From positions 1-17,183 of the forward strand of contig JASBZF010000031.1 in NCBI GenBank assembly GCA_029983625.1: a DNA stretch of 17,183 bases, written 5' to 3'. A model generated the notes under the pieces. The model had not been told where the DNA came from. It was given only the letters and a program-made list of their open reading frames with translations, and ran no database searches. The number at the start of each line of letters is the position of its first letter. The stretch's first letter is position 1. Origin of the DNA: Pauljensenia sp. GTDB taxonomy: Bacteria > Actinomycetota > Actinomycetes > Actinomycetales > Actinomycetaceae. Shown piece after piece: positions 1 to 8,239 of the stretch. Position numbers and translations under genes: made by a program.

Positions 1-36
1 TCACTGTGATTCCTCAAAAGTCACTGTGATTCCTCA
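1..36. repeat. Tandem 16-bp direct repeat at the 3' end of the ABC transporter gene
   Basis: The 16-mer TCACTGTGATTCCTCA occurs at 1-16 and again, identically, at 21-36, giving a 20-bp period. The second copy encodes the last codons and stop of the ABC gene on the minus strand; the first lies just downstream, so the gene's terminal sequence, including an in-phase-looking TGA, is duplicated. The window begins at base 1, so more copies may lie outside. It may be a slippage product with no function. Confidence 0.75.
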
Positions 37-2039
37 CAGGTCTCCTCAGTGAAAGAAGTTGCGAACTGTGCGTTGTAGAGGCGCGCGTAGGCACCCCCTC
101 GGGCAAGCAGTTCCTCATGACGTCCCATTTCGACGACATCGCCGGACTCCATGACGAGGATAAGGTCAGCGTCGCGGATCGTGGAGAGCCGGTGAGCGAT
201 AACGAAAGCTGTCCGACCTTGACGAAGAGCCTCCATTGCGCGCTGAACGAGCAGTTCGGTGCGGGTATCAACCGATGAGGTTGCTTCGTCGAGAATGAGG
301 ATGTCTGGATCAGAAGCGAAAGCCCGAGCGATGGTGAGCAGCTGGCGTTCACCTTGGGAAATGGTGTCCCCTTCGTTAGACACGAGGGTGTCATAGCCTT
401 GAGGGAGCTGTCGGATAAGACGATCCACAGCCGTGGTTTTTGCGGCGGCCACCACCGCTTCGCGCTGAGCGTTTTGCGCACCAAAGGCAATGTTTTGCTC
501 AATTGTTCCATCGAAAAGCCAGGTGTCTTGTAAGACCATGCCGATGTGGGAACGCACAGTGTCAATGTTGAGATGTGCGATGTTCACATCGTCAAGGAAG
601 ATCGCGCCCGAATCGAGTTCGTAGAAACGCATGAGGAGGTTCACGAGGGTTGTTTTTCCTGCGCCGGTAGGACCAATGATGGCGACCATCTGACCGGGTT
701 CGACCGTCAAAGACAAGTCTTTGATAATCGGGGTGTCTTCCGTGTAGGAAAAACGCACGTGATCGAATACGACACGACCAGCGACGTGTTCGTCCTGACC
801 GGCTTGCACGTGACTCCCTCGCGCCTGAGCGAATGAGAGCGCGCCCTCGTCAATCGGCATTTCTGTGGCGTCGAGGAACTCGAAGACACGCTCTGCGCTG
901 GCCACGCCCGACTGTAGGGAGTTCGCCATTGCGGCGAGCTGGCCGATGGGTTGGGTGAATTGACGCGAGTACTGGATGAACGCTTGAACACTACCAAGGG
1001 ACATGGAGCCGCCCGCAACCATGAGTCCGCCGCCGACAGCGACGATCACATAGGAGAAGTTCGAGATCATGTTCATGATCGGCATCATGAGACTTGAAAC
1101 GAACTGAGCGATGAAGCTGGAACGATACAAGCGAGTATTTGAAGTCTGGAAAGAGTCGTTGAATTCTTCCTCGAGGCCGTACAGGGCAAGAACCTCATGC
1201 CCGGAGATCGCTTCTTCAACCGTGGCGCTGACCTCTCCGGTGGAGGTCCACTGTTGGCGGAAATGAGGTTGTGCTTTTTTCATGAGGAGGCCGGTGAGCA
1301 TCCCCCCGAGCGGGATCACGAGAAGGGCAAGAATCGTGAGCTTCCACGACAGGGTCATCATCATGACGAAGATGCCCAGGATCGTCAGTGTGGCTTGGAA
1401 AATCTGGGAGAGCGTCTGATTGAGGACCATCGAGATGTTATCGACGTCGTTAGAGACGCGCGACATGAGGTCGCCCCGAGAGTTCTGGTCAAAGTAGGAC
1501 AGCGGGAGGCGTTCGATTTTTGTTTGAATCTTTTCGCGCAGACGCCAACCGAGGTTCTGAATAGCGATACACAGGACCCATCCGCTTGTGAAAGAACTCA
1601 GAGCAGAAACTAAGTAGATCGCGATACAGATGAGAAGAATATGACTCAGAGCGGTGAAATCAATACCCTGACCGGGGGTGATGTTCATCGCGGAAACAAG
1701 CTTCGCGAAGTCTGTTCGCCCCGCGGTGTCGAGGGCGTTGATTGCCGCTTCTTTCGTGGGGAAGGAAGCGATAGCGCGGGAAGTAATCCCGTTGAAAATG
1801 AGGTCGGTGGCACGTCCAAGCACTTTGGGTGCGGCGACGGACAGTCCCACAGAAATGACGGATGCGAAAAGTGTGAAGATAAGGAGCCAACGGTCCGTGC
1901 GCAATTCGCGCAGCAGACGTTTTAAAGATCCTGAGAAGTCTTTTGATTTTTCGTTAGCCCCCATGCCGCCGTAGGGGTTCGTGTGGGGGCTGCCGTGGCG
2001 AGGGCGGCGAGTGTGATGTCGAGATGCGGGAGTGGTCAT
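21..2039 (-). CDS. ABC exporter subunit with the competent ATPase half (TMD-NBD half-transporter)
   Basis: This is a 672-aa half-transporter of the type IV multidrug/lipid exporter family: a transmembrane domain fused to a nucleotide-binding domain. Hydrophobic segments run from about residue 50 to 345. Walker A is GPTGAGKT at 456-463, the Q-loop Gln is at 504, Walker B ILILDE is at 580-585 with the catalytic Glu at 585, and the H-loop His is at 616. The ABC signature is atypical, ISQGE at 560-564 instead of LSGGQ. The start at 2039 is preceded by GAGGAGG seven bases upstream and overlaps the stop of the upstream ABC gene by 4 nt (ATGA), so the two are translationally coupled. The partner has the opposite defects, so the pair should form a heterodimeric pump of the BmrCD/LmrCD/TM287-288 kind. 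The first 35 residues are polar, rich in His and Arg, and probably disordered. The substrate cannot be told from sequence. Confidence 0.95.
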   Translation of the reverse strand: MTTPASRHHTRRPRHGSPHTNPYGGMGANEKSKDFSGSLKRLLRELRTDRWLLIFTLFASVISVGLSVAAPKVLGRATDLIFNGITSRAIASFPTKEAAINALDTAGRTDFAKLVSAMNITPGQGIDFTALSHILLICIAIYLVSALSSFTSGWVLCIAIQNLGWRLREKIQTKIERLPLSYFDQNSRGDLMSRVSNDVDNISMVLNQTLSQIFQATLTILGIFVMMMTLSWKLTILALLVIPLGGMLTGLLMKKAQPHFRQQWTSTGEVSATVEEAISGHEVLALYGLEEEFNDSFQTSNTRLYRSSFIAQFVSSLMMPIMNMISNFSYVIVAVGGGLMVAGGSMSLGSVQAFIQYSRQFTQPIGQLAAMANSLQSGVASAERVFEFLDATEMPIDEGALSFAQARGSHVQAGQDEHVAGRVVFDHVRFSYTEDTPIIKDLSLTVEPGQMVAIIGPTGAGKTTLVNLLMRFYELDSGAIFLDDVNIAHLNIDTVRSHIGMVLQDTWLFDGTIEQNIAFGAQNAQREAVVAAAKTTAVDRLIRQLPQGYDTLVSNEGDTISQGERQLLTIARAFASDPDILILDEATSSVDTRTELLVQRAMEALRQGRTAFVIAHRLSTIRDADLILVMESGDVVEMGRHEELLARGGAYARLYNAQFATSFTEETCEESQ

Positions 2040-3775
2040 GCCGCGTCCTCCTCGAAGAGTTGGGAGTCCACGATCTCTTTGTAGGTGGGGCAGGTACTCA
2101 TGAGGTCACGGTGTGTCCCTCGACCGACGATCCGGCCAGAGTCGAGGACGAGAATCTCATCGGCATGACGAATTGAGGCGACGCGCTGAGCGACGATCAG
2201 GACGGCTGCTCCTTGAGTGTATTCGGGCAGTGCCAGGCGCAGTTGTGCTTCCGTTGCGTAATCGAGAGCGGAAAAAGAGTCGTCGAAAATGTAGAGGTCT
2301 GCGGCACGATACAGGGCGCGCGCGATAGTGAGGCGCTGGCGTTGTCCTCCGGAAAAGTTCGTTCCTCCGGCTTCGACGACGTGGTCGATCCCTTCATCAA
2401 GGGAGTTCACGAACTCTTCTGCTTGTGCGCCTTTTAACGCCCATATGATGCGTTCACGTTGCGCAGGGGTGGGTGTGCGTATCCCAGAAACACTTGAAGC
2501 GATTGTTCCTGAAAAAAGGTAAGCCTGCTGGGGGACGAGGGCGATTCGTTTGCGGATTTCACTGATCGGTAGTTCCGTGAGCGGCACCCCGGAAGCTGTG
2601 AGGCGCCCAGAACTTGGGTCCATCATCCGAGGCAGGAGGTTCACGAGGGTTGTTTTCCCAGAAGCTGTCGCTCCGATGATCGCCGTAGTGGTTCCTGGTC
2701 GCAGAGTGAAGGAAATGTCGTCAAGGACGGGTTCTTCCGCGCCGTGATAGCGCACGCTTGCGTCTTCCGCTGCGAAAGTCCAGCGCCCTAAGGGGAGTGC
2801 TGTTGTGTCATTCGGGTTACTGACCGAGGGCGCGTGGTCGAGGACGTGCGCGACTCTGGTGGCGGCGACGTTTGCTCGGGGGATCGTCACGAAAAGCATT
2901 CCTGCCATGATGACGGACATGGAAATCATCGTGACGTAGGTGATGTAGGCGATCATGACTCCGACTTTCAGAGTGCCGGAGTTAATGAGGATTCCTCCGT
3001 ACCAGATGACGCCCACGATTCCGAGGGAAACGACGAGGGTGACCGCCGGGAAGAAGAAAGAGAACCAGGTGGCGATCGACATGGCGGTTGTGCGTAGTTC
3101 CGTATTGGCGTGAATGTAGCGTGTGCGGATGAAAGCTTGACGGATGAAGGCGCGGATGACGCGGATCCCGGTGAGTTCTTCGCGCAGAACGGTGTTCATC
3201 GTGTCGATGCGTTCTTGCTGGAGTTGGAAAAGTGGGCTGAGGTGCTTCATGACGAAAGCGACGAGGAGCGCGAGGGCGGGAACGAGGAGTGCGAGGACGA
3301 GGCCGAGGTGGAGGTCTTGACGTACAGCCATGAGGACGCCGCCGATTCCCATGATGGGGGCGCCGATCATGAGGTTCAGGAAAAGCGTGAGGCTTTGCTG
3401 GACTTGCTGTACGTCGTTGGTGGAGCGGGTGATGAGTGAGCCGGTCCCGTAGGTGTGGATGTCTTGGGCTGCGAAAGTGTGGATGTGTTGGAAGATCTGT
3501 GTGCGCAGCTGGGCACCGGTGGACATGGCGAGACGTGCGCCAAGGTAGATCGCGAGGGCGGTGCACAGCATCTGAGAGGCCGCAATGACCAGCATCTCAA
3601 CGCCGAGTGTCCAGATGATCGCGGTGTTTCCCGTGGCGACGCCCTCGTCGATGATACGTGCGTTGAGGGTGGGGAGTTGAAGGGCAGCGATCGTTGCCGC
3701 CAGTTGGAGGATGAGGACGGCGAGGAGTGCCCAGATGTGTTTTTTCAGGTAGCGCCACGATAAGGAGAAGAGCAT
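2036..3775 (-). CDS. ABC exporter subunit with a degenerate ATPase site (partner half-transporter)
   Basis: This is a 579-aa half-transporter with the same TMD-NBD layout as its neighbour. The frame is open back to an ATG at 3847, but that start has no Shine-Dalgarno sequence; the ATG at 3775 has GAAAGAAGG just upstream and gives the usual family N terminus (MLFSLSWRYLKKH), so I chose it. Numbering from 3775, Walker A (GATASGKT) is at about 368-375 and the signature FSGGQ at 474-478 is canonical. Walker B reads YIFDD, with Asp at 499 where the catalytic Glu should be, and the H-loop His is replaced by Gln (VAQR, Gln530). This is the classical non-hydrolysing site of a heterodimeric exporter. 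The good signature would complete the competent ATP site of the other subunit. It is the first gene of the two-gene operon. Confidence 0.93.
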   Translation of the reverse strand: MLFSLSWRYLKKHIWALLAVLILQLAATIAALQLPTLNARIIDEGVATGNTAIIWTLGVEMLVIAASQMLCTALAIYLGARLAMSTGAQLRTQIFQHIHTFAAQDIHTYGTGSLITRSTNDVQQVQQSLTLFLNLMIGAPIMGIGGVLMAVRQDLHLGLVLALLVPALALLVAFVMKHLSPLFQLQQERIDTMNTVLREELTGIRVIRAFIRQAFIRTRYIHANTELRTTAMSIATWFSFFFPAVTLVVSLGIVGVIWYGGILINSGTLKVGVMIAYITYVTMISMSVIMAGMLFVTIPRANVAATRVAHVLDHAPSVSNPNDTTALPLGRWTFAAEDASVRYHGAEEPVLDDISFTLRPGTTTAIIGATASGKTTLVNLLPRMMDPSSGRLTASGVPLTELPISEIRKRIALVPQQAYLFSGTIASSVSGIRTPTPAQRERIIWALKGAQAEEFVNSLDEGIDHVVEAGGTNFSGGQRQRLTIARALYRAADLYIFDDSFSALDYATEAQLRLALPEYTQGAAVLIVAQRVASIRHADEILVLDSGRIVGRGTHRDLMSTCPTYKEIVDSQLFEEDAA

Positions 3776-3863
3776 CACGCCTTCTTTCACACAGTGCGCC
3801 TGCGTCTGCTCGGCCTGTGTCACTGGTGTGAGCCGAGTGTGCGACATGTTCAGGTTCGAGAAA

Positions 3864-3892
3864 AGACTAATGCTCTTCAGCTTCTTTGTCTT
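3864..3892 (-). promoter_or_regulatory. Candidate promoter of the ABC exporter operon
   Basis: On the minus strand AAGACA (3892-3887), a 17-nt spacer and TAGTCT (3869-3864) form a possible -35/-10 pair. Transcription would begin near 3857, giving a leader of roughly 80 nt before the preferred start at 3775. The -35 matches only four of six consensus bases, so this is a suggestion. I see no convincing operator in 3776-4004. Confidence 0.35.
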
Positions 3893-4004
3893 TTGTGAAG
3901 ATGTCGTTGTGGGCAGGAGGGTCCGCGCGCATAGTGCGCTGAAACGAGCGGTGTCTGAGCGAGAGCAGAAGGGGCGTTGCTCGAGCGGCTTTTACTGAGT
4001 GTGT

Positions 4005-4520
4005 TCACTGAGTGTTGCGTGCCGAACGGTCGAGGCGGGTACGCACGTGTGAGTCTCTTCCCCGGAGTTTGTCGAGTTCACGGCGCTGTCTTTTCGAGGG
4101 ACGACCTGTTCCTCGTTCACGTTGAGCAACGGGAATCACCATACGAGGGCGTTCCGGTGTGAGGTCTTCGTAGGCAGTCCGAGCTTGAGGGGCACCCACG
4201 CGCTTAACTAAGAGGAGCTGGACCTTCAGGATTTGGTCAAAACCTTCGACTCGCAAGCGCACTTCGTCACCGATCCTGACCTTCTGGGCGGCTTTTGCCG
4301 TGTCCCCATTGACTTTCACGTGCCCTGCGCGCGCCGCTGAGGTTGCTTGAGAGCGTGACTTGACGCGCCGAATCGCCCACAGCCAGGTGTCAACGCGCAC
4401 AGAATCTGAGTCGGCGAGGGCGCCACGCGGGATCGTTGGGGCTTCTGAAATTACGGCCTCAGTGTGCCCAGATGTATTGGATCGCGCATCGGATAAGGTC
4501 GGGGACGAGTCGTCACTCAT
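4005..4520 (-). CDS. S4-domain RNA-binding protein, Hsp15-like family
   Basis: This 171-aa protein has a polar, probably disordered N terminus (1-40) and an S4 RNA-binding domain at about 42-102. The domain begins with the RVDTWLWAIR signature, matching the RLDKWLW motif of the Hsp15/RqcP-type S4 family, and continues with the S4 core (TSAARAGHVKVNG, residues 60-72). The basic C-terminal tail (RGTGRPSKRQRRELDKLRG, 136-154) is typical of this family. Such proteins bind RNA and some act on 50S subunits carrying stalled peptidyl-tRNA; that role here is by family only. The gene is divergent from the transporter gene across 71 nt and has a -10-like TAGGAT six bases before the ATG, so it may be leaderless. 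Confidence 0.85.
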   Translation of the reverse strand: MSDDSSPTLSDARSNTSGHTEAVISEAPTIPRGALADSDSVRVDTWLWAIRRVKSRSQATSAARAGHVKVNGDTAKAAQKVRIGDEVRLRVEGFDQILKVQLLLVKRVGAPQARTAYEDLTPERPRMVIPVAQRERGTGRPSKRQRRELDKLRGRDSHVRTRLDRSARNTQ

Positions 4521-4526
4521 GTGTGC

Positions 4527-4532
4527 ATCCTA
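4527..4532 (-). promoter_or_regulatory. -10-like hexamer for a leaderless S4-protein mRNA
   Basis: On the minus strand TAGGAT is followed by six bases and the ATG at 4520. This places the expected transcription start on or next to the start codon. No good -35 hexamer is visible. AGGA in the same site could instead serve as a weak Shine-Dalgarno sequence. Confidence 0.45.
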
Positions 4533-4579
4533 AAAGGTGTCAGCAAAGGAGCTGGGTGAAGCTGAGCGGCTTTGACAAC

Positions 4580-4585
4580 TAATCT
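4580..4585 (+). promoter_or_regulatory. -10-like hexamer for a leaderless transporter mRNA
   Basis: TAATCT lies six bases before the ATG at 4592, and no Shine-Dalgarno sequence precedes that start. The spacing predicts transcription beginning at the start codon. There is no clear -35; the nearby TTGACA at 4572-4577 is too close to pair with this hexamer. Confidence 0.45.
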
Positions 4586-4591
4586 GAAGTC

Positions 4592-6163
4592 ATGGGCTCC
4601 CTCCTCGCGGCGAATCATCTTCTCACCTTGTTCACTGTCGTCGGTATAGGCGCTGCCCTCGGGGCGATCCGTTTCGGTCCGCTCCGATTCGGCGCTGCGG
4701 GCGCACTTTTCGTGGGGCTTGCACTTTCAGCGTGGAAGCCCGAAGCGGGACAAGGAATGCAGATTGTCCAGCAGATCGGCCTTGCTTTCTTCGTCTACAC
4801 GGTCGGTCTTTCTGCGGGCGCAAGCTTTTTTGAGAACCTACGGAAACAGCGTGCGCTCCTCTTCATCTGTGTGGTGACGTGCGTGCTCGGTGCGGGAATC
4901 GCGATTGTCGGTGGACGTGTCTTGGACTTACCTGAAGGGCTGAGGCTCGGTTTGTTTACCGGTTCCCTCACTGCCGCTCCCGCCCTCGATGCTGCAACGC
5001 GACTCACCGGTGACCCGCAGGCAGCGGTCGGTTACGCTTTCGGATATCCGATCGGTGTCCTCATCGGTATTGTCGTCGTCACCATGACCGTGACGCGCTC
5101 ATGGCGCGGCGAAAAAGACACCCCGTGTCTTGCGGGTGTCACTTTAGAGACCCTGACTGTCCGCGTCACGGATACCCTGTCGACGCGAAGGGTCACGGCA
5201 TGGCGTGACCAGCGGGTGCGCATGTCCTATTTGCGCAGGGACGGCTGTACGCGAGTTGTTGTCCCCGGAGAAGATCTTCTCGAAGGTGATTTGGTGCTTC
5301 TTGTTGGGGAAGCCGCTGACATTCACGAAGCGGCACTCCAGATCGGTGAACCTGTTCAGGATCGTCGCCTCGAAGATGACCGTTCAGATGTTGCTTTTGA
5401 AAGGATTGTCCTTTCCAATCCTGATCTTGCTGGGCGTTCGATCAGTTCCCTGAACGTGACGGCTCGTTTCGGTGCGGTGATCACACGAGTGCGTCGCGGT
5501 GACTTGGATCTTCTTGCTCGCGATGATCTGGATCTGCAACTCGGGGATCATGTCGCTGTTGTTGTTCCCATCGAGGAACTCGATGCGATTCAATCCTGGT
5601 TGGGTGATTCTGCGCGGCGAGTTTCAGAAATTGATGCGATGAGCTTTGGGATCGGCCTGGTCTTGGGGATGCTGCTCGGGGTGATTCCTTTCCCGGTCGC
5701 TCCGGGGATCACTTTCTCGCTCGGTTCGGCGGCGGGGCCGCTGATCGTGGGGATGCTGCTCGGGGCTGTGCGCAGGACCGGGCCGATTGTCTGGTCGCTG
5801 CCTTTAGCTGCGAATCTTACGATCCGTCAGATCGGTTTGCTTCTTTTCTTAGCGGCTCTTGGCTTGAATGCTGGCCCTGATGTTGCCGGGGTGCTCTTGA
5901 GTCCCATGGGACCAAAAGCCGCTCTTTTAGGGCTTGTGATCACCGTGATCTGCTGTACTGCTCAAGCTCTGGGTGCGAAGTTCGCGGGCTTGTCTGCGCC
6001 GAGGGCTGCAGGTGGTGTTGCAGGATTCCTCGGTCAACCGGCTGTCCTCCAAGCTGGGGATGCGAGGGTCGCTGATGAACGGATCGAAGGGGCGTATGCG
6101 ACGCTTTTTGCGTTCTCGATCGTTGTCAAGATTCTCCTCGTTCCCTTCTTCACGATTCTGTGA
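4592..6163 (+). CDS. AspT/YidE-family transporter with two central RCK_C domains
   Basis: This is a 523-aa integral membrane protein of the aspartate:alanine exchanger (AAE; AspT/YidE/YbjL) type. Two homologous membrane halves (about 10-168 and 350-523) flank a soluble middle with two TrkA-C/RCK_C-like domains (about 180-252 and 265-335). The internal duplication is visible: QIGLAFFVYTVGLSAG at 61-76 in the first half corresponds to QIGLLLFLAALGLNAG at 413-428 in the second. Known members such as AspT exchange small amino or organic acids; the substrate of this one is unknown, and neighbouring genes do not indicate it. RCK_C domains commonly bind small ligands, so gating by a metabolite is plausible. 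Length and order match the family, and no truncation is seen. The NUDIX gene follows after 41 nt. Confidence 0.9.
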   Translation: MGSLLAANHLLTLFTVVGIGAALGAIRFGPLRFGAAGALFVGLALSAWKPEAGQGMQIVQQIGLAFFVYTVGLSAGASFFENLRKQRALLFICVVTCVLGAGIAIVGGRVLDLPEGLRLGLFTGSLTAAPALDAATRLTGDPQAAVGYAFGYPIGVLIGIVVVTMTVTRSWRGEKDTPCLAGVTLETLTVRVTDTLSTRRVTAWRDQRVRMSYLRRDGCTRVVVPGEDLLEGDLVLLVGEAADIHEAALQIGEPVQDRRLEDDRSDVAFERIVLSNPDLAGRSISSLNVTARFGAVITRVRRGDLDLLARDDLDLQLGDHVAVVVPIEELDAIQSWLGDSARRVSEIDAMSFGIGLVLGMLLGVIPFPVAPGITFSLGSAAGPLIVGMLLGAVRRTGPIVWSLPLAANLTIRQIGLLLFLAALGLNAGPDVAGVLLSPMGPKAALLGLVITVICCTAQALGAKFAGLSAPRAAGGVAGFLGQPAVLQAGDARVADERIEGAYATLFAFSIVVKILLVPFFTIL

Positions 6164-6192
6164 GCGGGGGAGTTTCATGGGGAGTGTGCGGG

Positions 6193-6198
6193 TAGCAT
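6193..6198 (+). promoter_or_regulatory. -10-like hexamer for a leaderless NUDIX mRNA
   Basis: TAGCAT is followed by six bases and the ATG at 6205. No Shine-Dalgarno sequence precedes the ATG. The spacing is the same as for the S4, transporter and aminopeptidase genes. Read-through from the transporter gene, which ends 41 nt upstream, could also express this gene. Confidence 0.4.
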
Positions 6199-6204
6199 TC
6201 GGGC

Positions 6205-6732
6205 ATGACGACTCCGCAGTTCATCCTTGATCTTCGCGAGAAAATCGGTACGAGCGAGCTTTGGATTCCGGGTACGACCGCGATTGTTTTACGTAATCGG
6301 CATGATCCTGTTGGTGTTGAACCGGGGTGGTCGAGGGCGCTGAAGGCAGCAAGTGATGTTGAAGTGCTGTGCGTGAGGCGAGCTGATAACGGGTGGTGGA
6401 CGCCGATCACGGGCATTGTGGATCCACGAGAAGCACCAGCTGTAGCAGCACAGAGGGAGACCTTCGAGGAAGCGGCGGTGAGTGCCCGTGTGGATCGCCT
6501 TATTGGTGTGGATGTCGTTGGTCCTCTTGTGTATGAGAATGGGGATCGAGCAAGCTATCTTGATACGGCTTTTGTTTTGGAGTGGAGCGCTGGTGAGCCG
6601 CGTCCTGCGGACGGGGAAAACACTGAGGCGCTTTTCATGTGTGCCGACGCATTACCGCAGATGAATCCGCGTTTTACTCGTCTGATCGCAAAAGCTCTGA
6701 GTTCTTCACTTGAAGCGGATTTTGCTGTGTGA
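6205..6732 (+). CDS. NUDIX hydrolase
   Basis: This 175-aa protein has a NUDIX fold. The box runs from Gly70: G-x5-E76-x7-R84-E85-x2-E88-E89, which keeps the metal-binding Arg and Glu residues. The Gly that usually follows EE-x is Ala91 (REXXEEXA rather than REXXEEXG), a tolerated but less common change. Family members hydrolyse nucleoside diphosphates linked to another group; some remove oxidised or non-canonical nucleotides. The substrate cannot be predicted. The N terminus (residues 1-30, with IPGTTAIVL) and an insert rich in Trp and Arg around 41-66 match a group common in actinobacteria. The gene ends just before a convergent aminopeptidase gene. Confidence 0.88.
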   Translation: MTTPQFILDLREKIGTSELWIPGTTAIVLRNRHDPVGVEPGWSRALKAASDVEVLCVRRADNGWWTPITGIVDPREAPAVAAQRETFEEAAVSARVDRLIGVDVVGPLVYENGDRASYLDTAFVLEWSAGEPRPADGENTEALFMCADALPQMNPRFTRLIAKALSSSLEADFAV

Positions 6733-6746
6733 CACAAAACTGTGTC
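6731..6746 (+). terminator. Small hairpin at the NUDIX stop codon
   Basis: GACACA (6731-6736), a 4-nt loop and TGTGTC (6741-6746) form a perfect 6-bp stem overlapping the stop of the NUDIX gene. No T-run follows, so it is at best a weak or Rho-assisted end for this gene, in the 125-nt convergent gap before the aminopeptidase stop. Confidence 0.25.
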
Positions 6747-6857
6747 CGCAATCCGCCTGAAAAGAGCTGTGTGAAAGGGCGCGAAGAGGCGCGGCGCACG
6801 ACCCGGTGGTCAGCGTGTACTGACTGTGTGGGGTCTTGATCTGTGTCAGGCGCAGAC

Positions 6858-8159
6858 TCAGGCTCCGGCCCAGTAGGCTTCCAGGACTTTACGAAGCGCG
6901 AGCAGATCATCGAGGTGACTCATTTCGCGTGCCGAATGCATCGACAAAAGCCCGATGCCGACATCCACTGTGAGAATGCCCAAGCGTGTCGCCGTGATGG
7001 GGCCGATTGTTGTTCCGCAGGGCATCGCATTATTCGACACGAAAGTCTGATGAGGTATTCCGGCAGCTCGGCACGCCCTGGTCCACACGGCGATGGATTC
7101 CGCGTCGCTTGCGTAGTGCTGGTTCGCGTTGAGTTTCAGCACGGGACCGCGTCCCATCACCGGGCGGGTCTGCGGGTCGTGGTGTTCGGGGTAGTTCGGG
7201 TGGACCGAATGGGCAGCGTCGACACTGATGCACGAAGAGGCAGCGAACATGCGGGCGCATCCGTCGAGGTCGTGCCCGAGGGCGGCTGCGGTGCGTTCGA
7301 GGACACTGTGAAGGAGCGGTCCTGCTGCGCCTGAGCGGGTTTCCGAGCCGATTTCTTCGTGGTTGAAGCAGGCAAAAATGAGAATATCTCCGGACGGTGG
7401 GGTTCCTTTTGCGATGAGGTGTTCGAGGGCGGTGAGCCCGGCGTGTACGGAGGAGAGGTTGTCTTGTTGAGCTGCGGCGAGGAATTCGCCTGTGGCACCG
7501 AAAGTTTCAGGGCCTTGTTGGGGGATGAGGAGGAGGTCGTGGGAGACGATGTCGTCTGCATGAACGCCCGCGTAGCGCGCGATCTCTAAGAGGAGATCAG
7601 CTTCGGGGTTGTCGAGCGTCCACACGGGGTGGAGGTGTTTTTGCGGGTTGAGGTGTAAGCCTTCGGAGTTCACGCTGCGATCAAGATGGATGGCGAGCTG
7701 AGGAATCCGTGCCAGAGCGCCGGTGCGCACAAGGACTTCAGAGCCATCGGCCATGATGAGGCGTCCTGCGATTGCGAGTTCACGGTCGAGCCAGGAGTTC
7801 CAGATCATGCCGCCGTAGATTTCCACATCAATGAGCGCCCATCCGTCTGGGGTGGACGAACTCAGTGAGGGTTTGATGGTGAATGCTGGGGAATCTGTGT
7901 GAGCTCCTACGATGCGGAAAGCTGCGCCCTCGTTGATGGTGTGCGGTACGACCCAGGCGATGACCGCACCGTTACGGACCATGACGTGACCGCCTGGAGA
8001 GGCATCCCAGGGGTCGCGTTCGTTTTGACGGATAAAGCCTGCATCTATGAGCCGCTGGGCGACGAGGTCAGCCGCATGGTAGGGGGAGGGGGAATCCAGG
8101 AGGAAATGACGGTAGTCGATTGCGTGAAGTGTGCGCTCGTCGTACTCGAAGTAGCCCAT
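6858..8159 (-). CDS. M18 family aspartyl/leucyl aminopeptidase
   Basis: This is a 433-aa cytosolic metallo-aminopeptidase of family M18 (DNPEP/ApeB/PepC-like). The expected di-zinc ligands and catalytic residues can be placed: His87 and Asp89 in GAHTDSP, Asp233 in QQDNLSS, Glu268-Glu269 in NHEEIGSE, Asp314 in ISVDAAHSVHPNY, and His408 in LLSMHSARE. It releases N-terminal residues, typically acidic ones, from peptides in protein turnover and works as a large oligomer in characterised relatives. Length is typical and the gene looks intact. The ATG at 8159 is preceded by TAGGAT-N6 rather than by a clear ribosome binding site. The GNAT gene lies 80 nt upstream on the same strand. Confidence 0.93.
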   Translation of the reverse strand: MGYFEYDERTLHAIDYRHFLLDSPSPYHAADLVAQRLIDAGFIRQNERDPWDASPGGHVMVRNGAVIAWVVPHTINEGAAFRIVGAHTDSPAFTIKPSLSSSTPDGWALIDVEIYGGMIWNSWLDRELAIAGRLIMADGSEVLVRTGALARIPQLAIHLDRSVNSEGLHLNPQKHLHPVWTLDNPEADLLLEIARYAGVHADDIVSHDLLLIPQQGPETFGATGEFLAAAQQDNLSSVHAGLTALEHLIAKGTPPSGDILIFACFNHEEIGSETRSGAAGPLLHSVLERTAAALGHDLDGCARMFAASSCISVDAAHSVHPNYPEHHDPQTRPVMGRGPVLKLNANQHYASDAESIAVWTRACRAAGIPHQTFVSNNAMPCGTTIGPITATRLGILTVDVGIGLLSMHSAREMSHLDDLLALRKVLEAYWAGA

Positions 8160-8165
8160 GTGTCC

Positions 8166-8171
8166 ATCCTA
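8166..8171 (-). promoter_or_regulatory. -10-like hexamer for a leaderless aminopeptidase mRNA
   Basis: On the minus strand TAGGAT, six bases (GGACAC), then the ATG at 8159. The layout is nearly identical to that of the S4-protein gene (TAGGAT-GCACAC-ATG). This gives the aminopeptidase its own start in addition to any read-through from the acetyltransferase gene. Confidence 0.45.
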
Positions 8172-8239
8172 GAGGGCTGCTGTCAGGCAGGATGTGTGCC
8201 TGTGAGTGTGGGAGTGAGTTGCTTGTGGTGACAGCGGTT

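Noticed and set aside
638..2660. About 22-bp identical stretch shared by the two ABC genes near 640 and 2640
   Set aside because: It encodes the conserved Walker A region in both paralogues, so it reflects shared ancestry and not a separate repeat element.
2982..3566. Long minus-strand frame of 194 codons inside the second ABC gene
   Set aside because: It overlaps conserved transporter sequence in another frame and is His/Arg/Pro-rich, a typical high-GC shadow.
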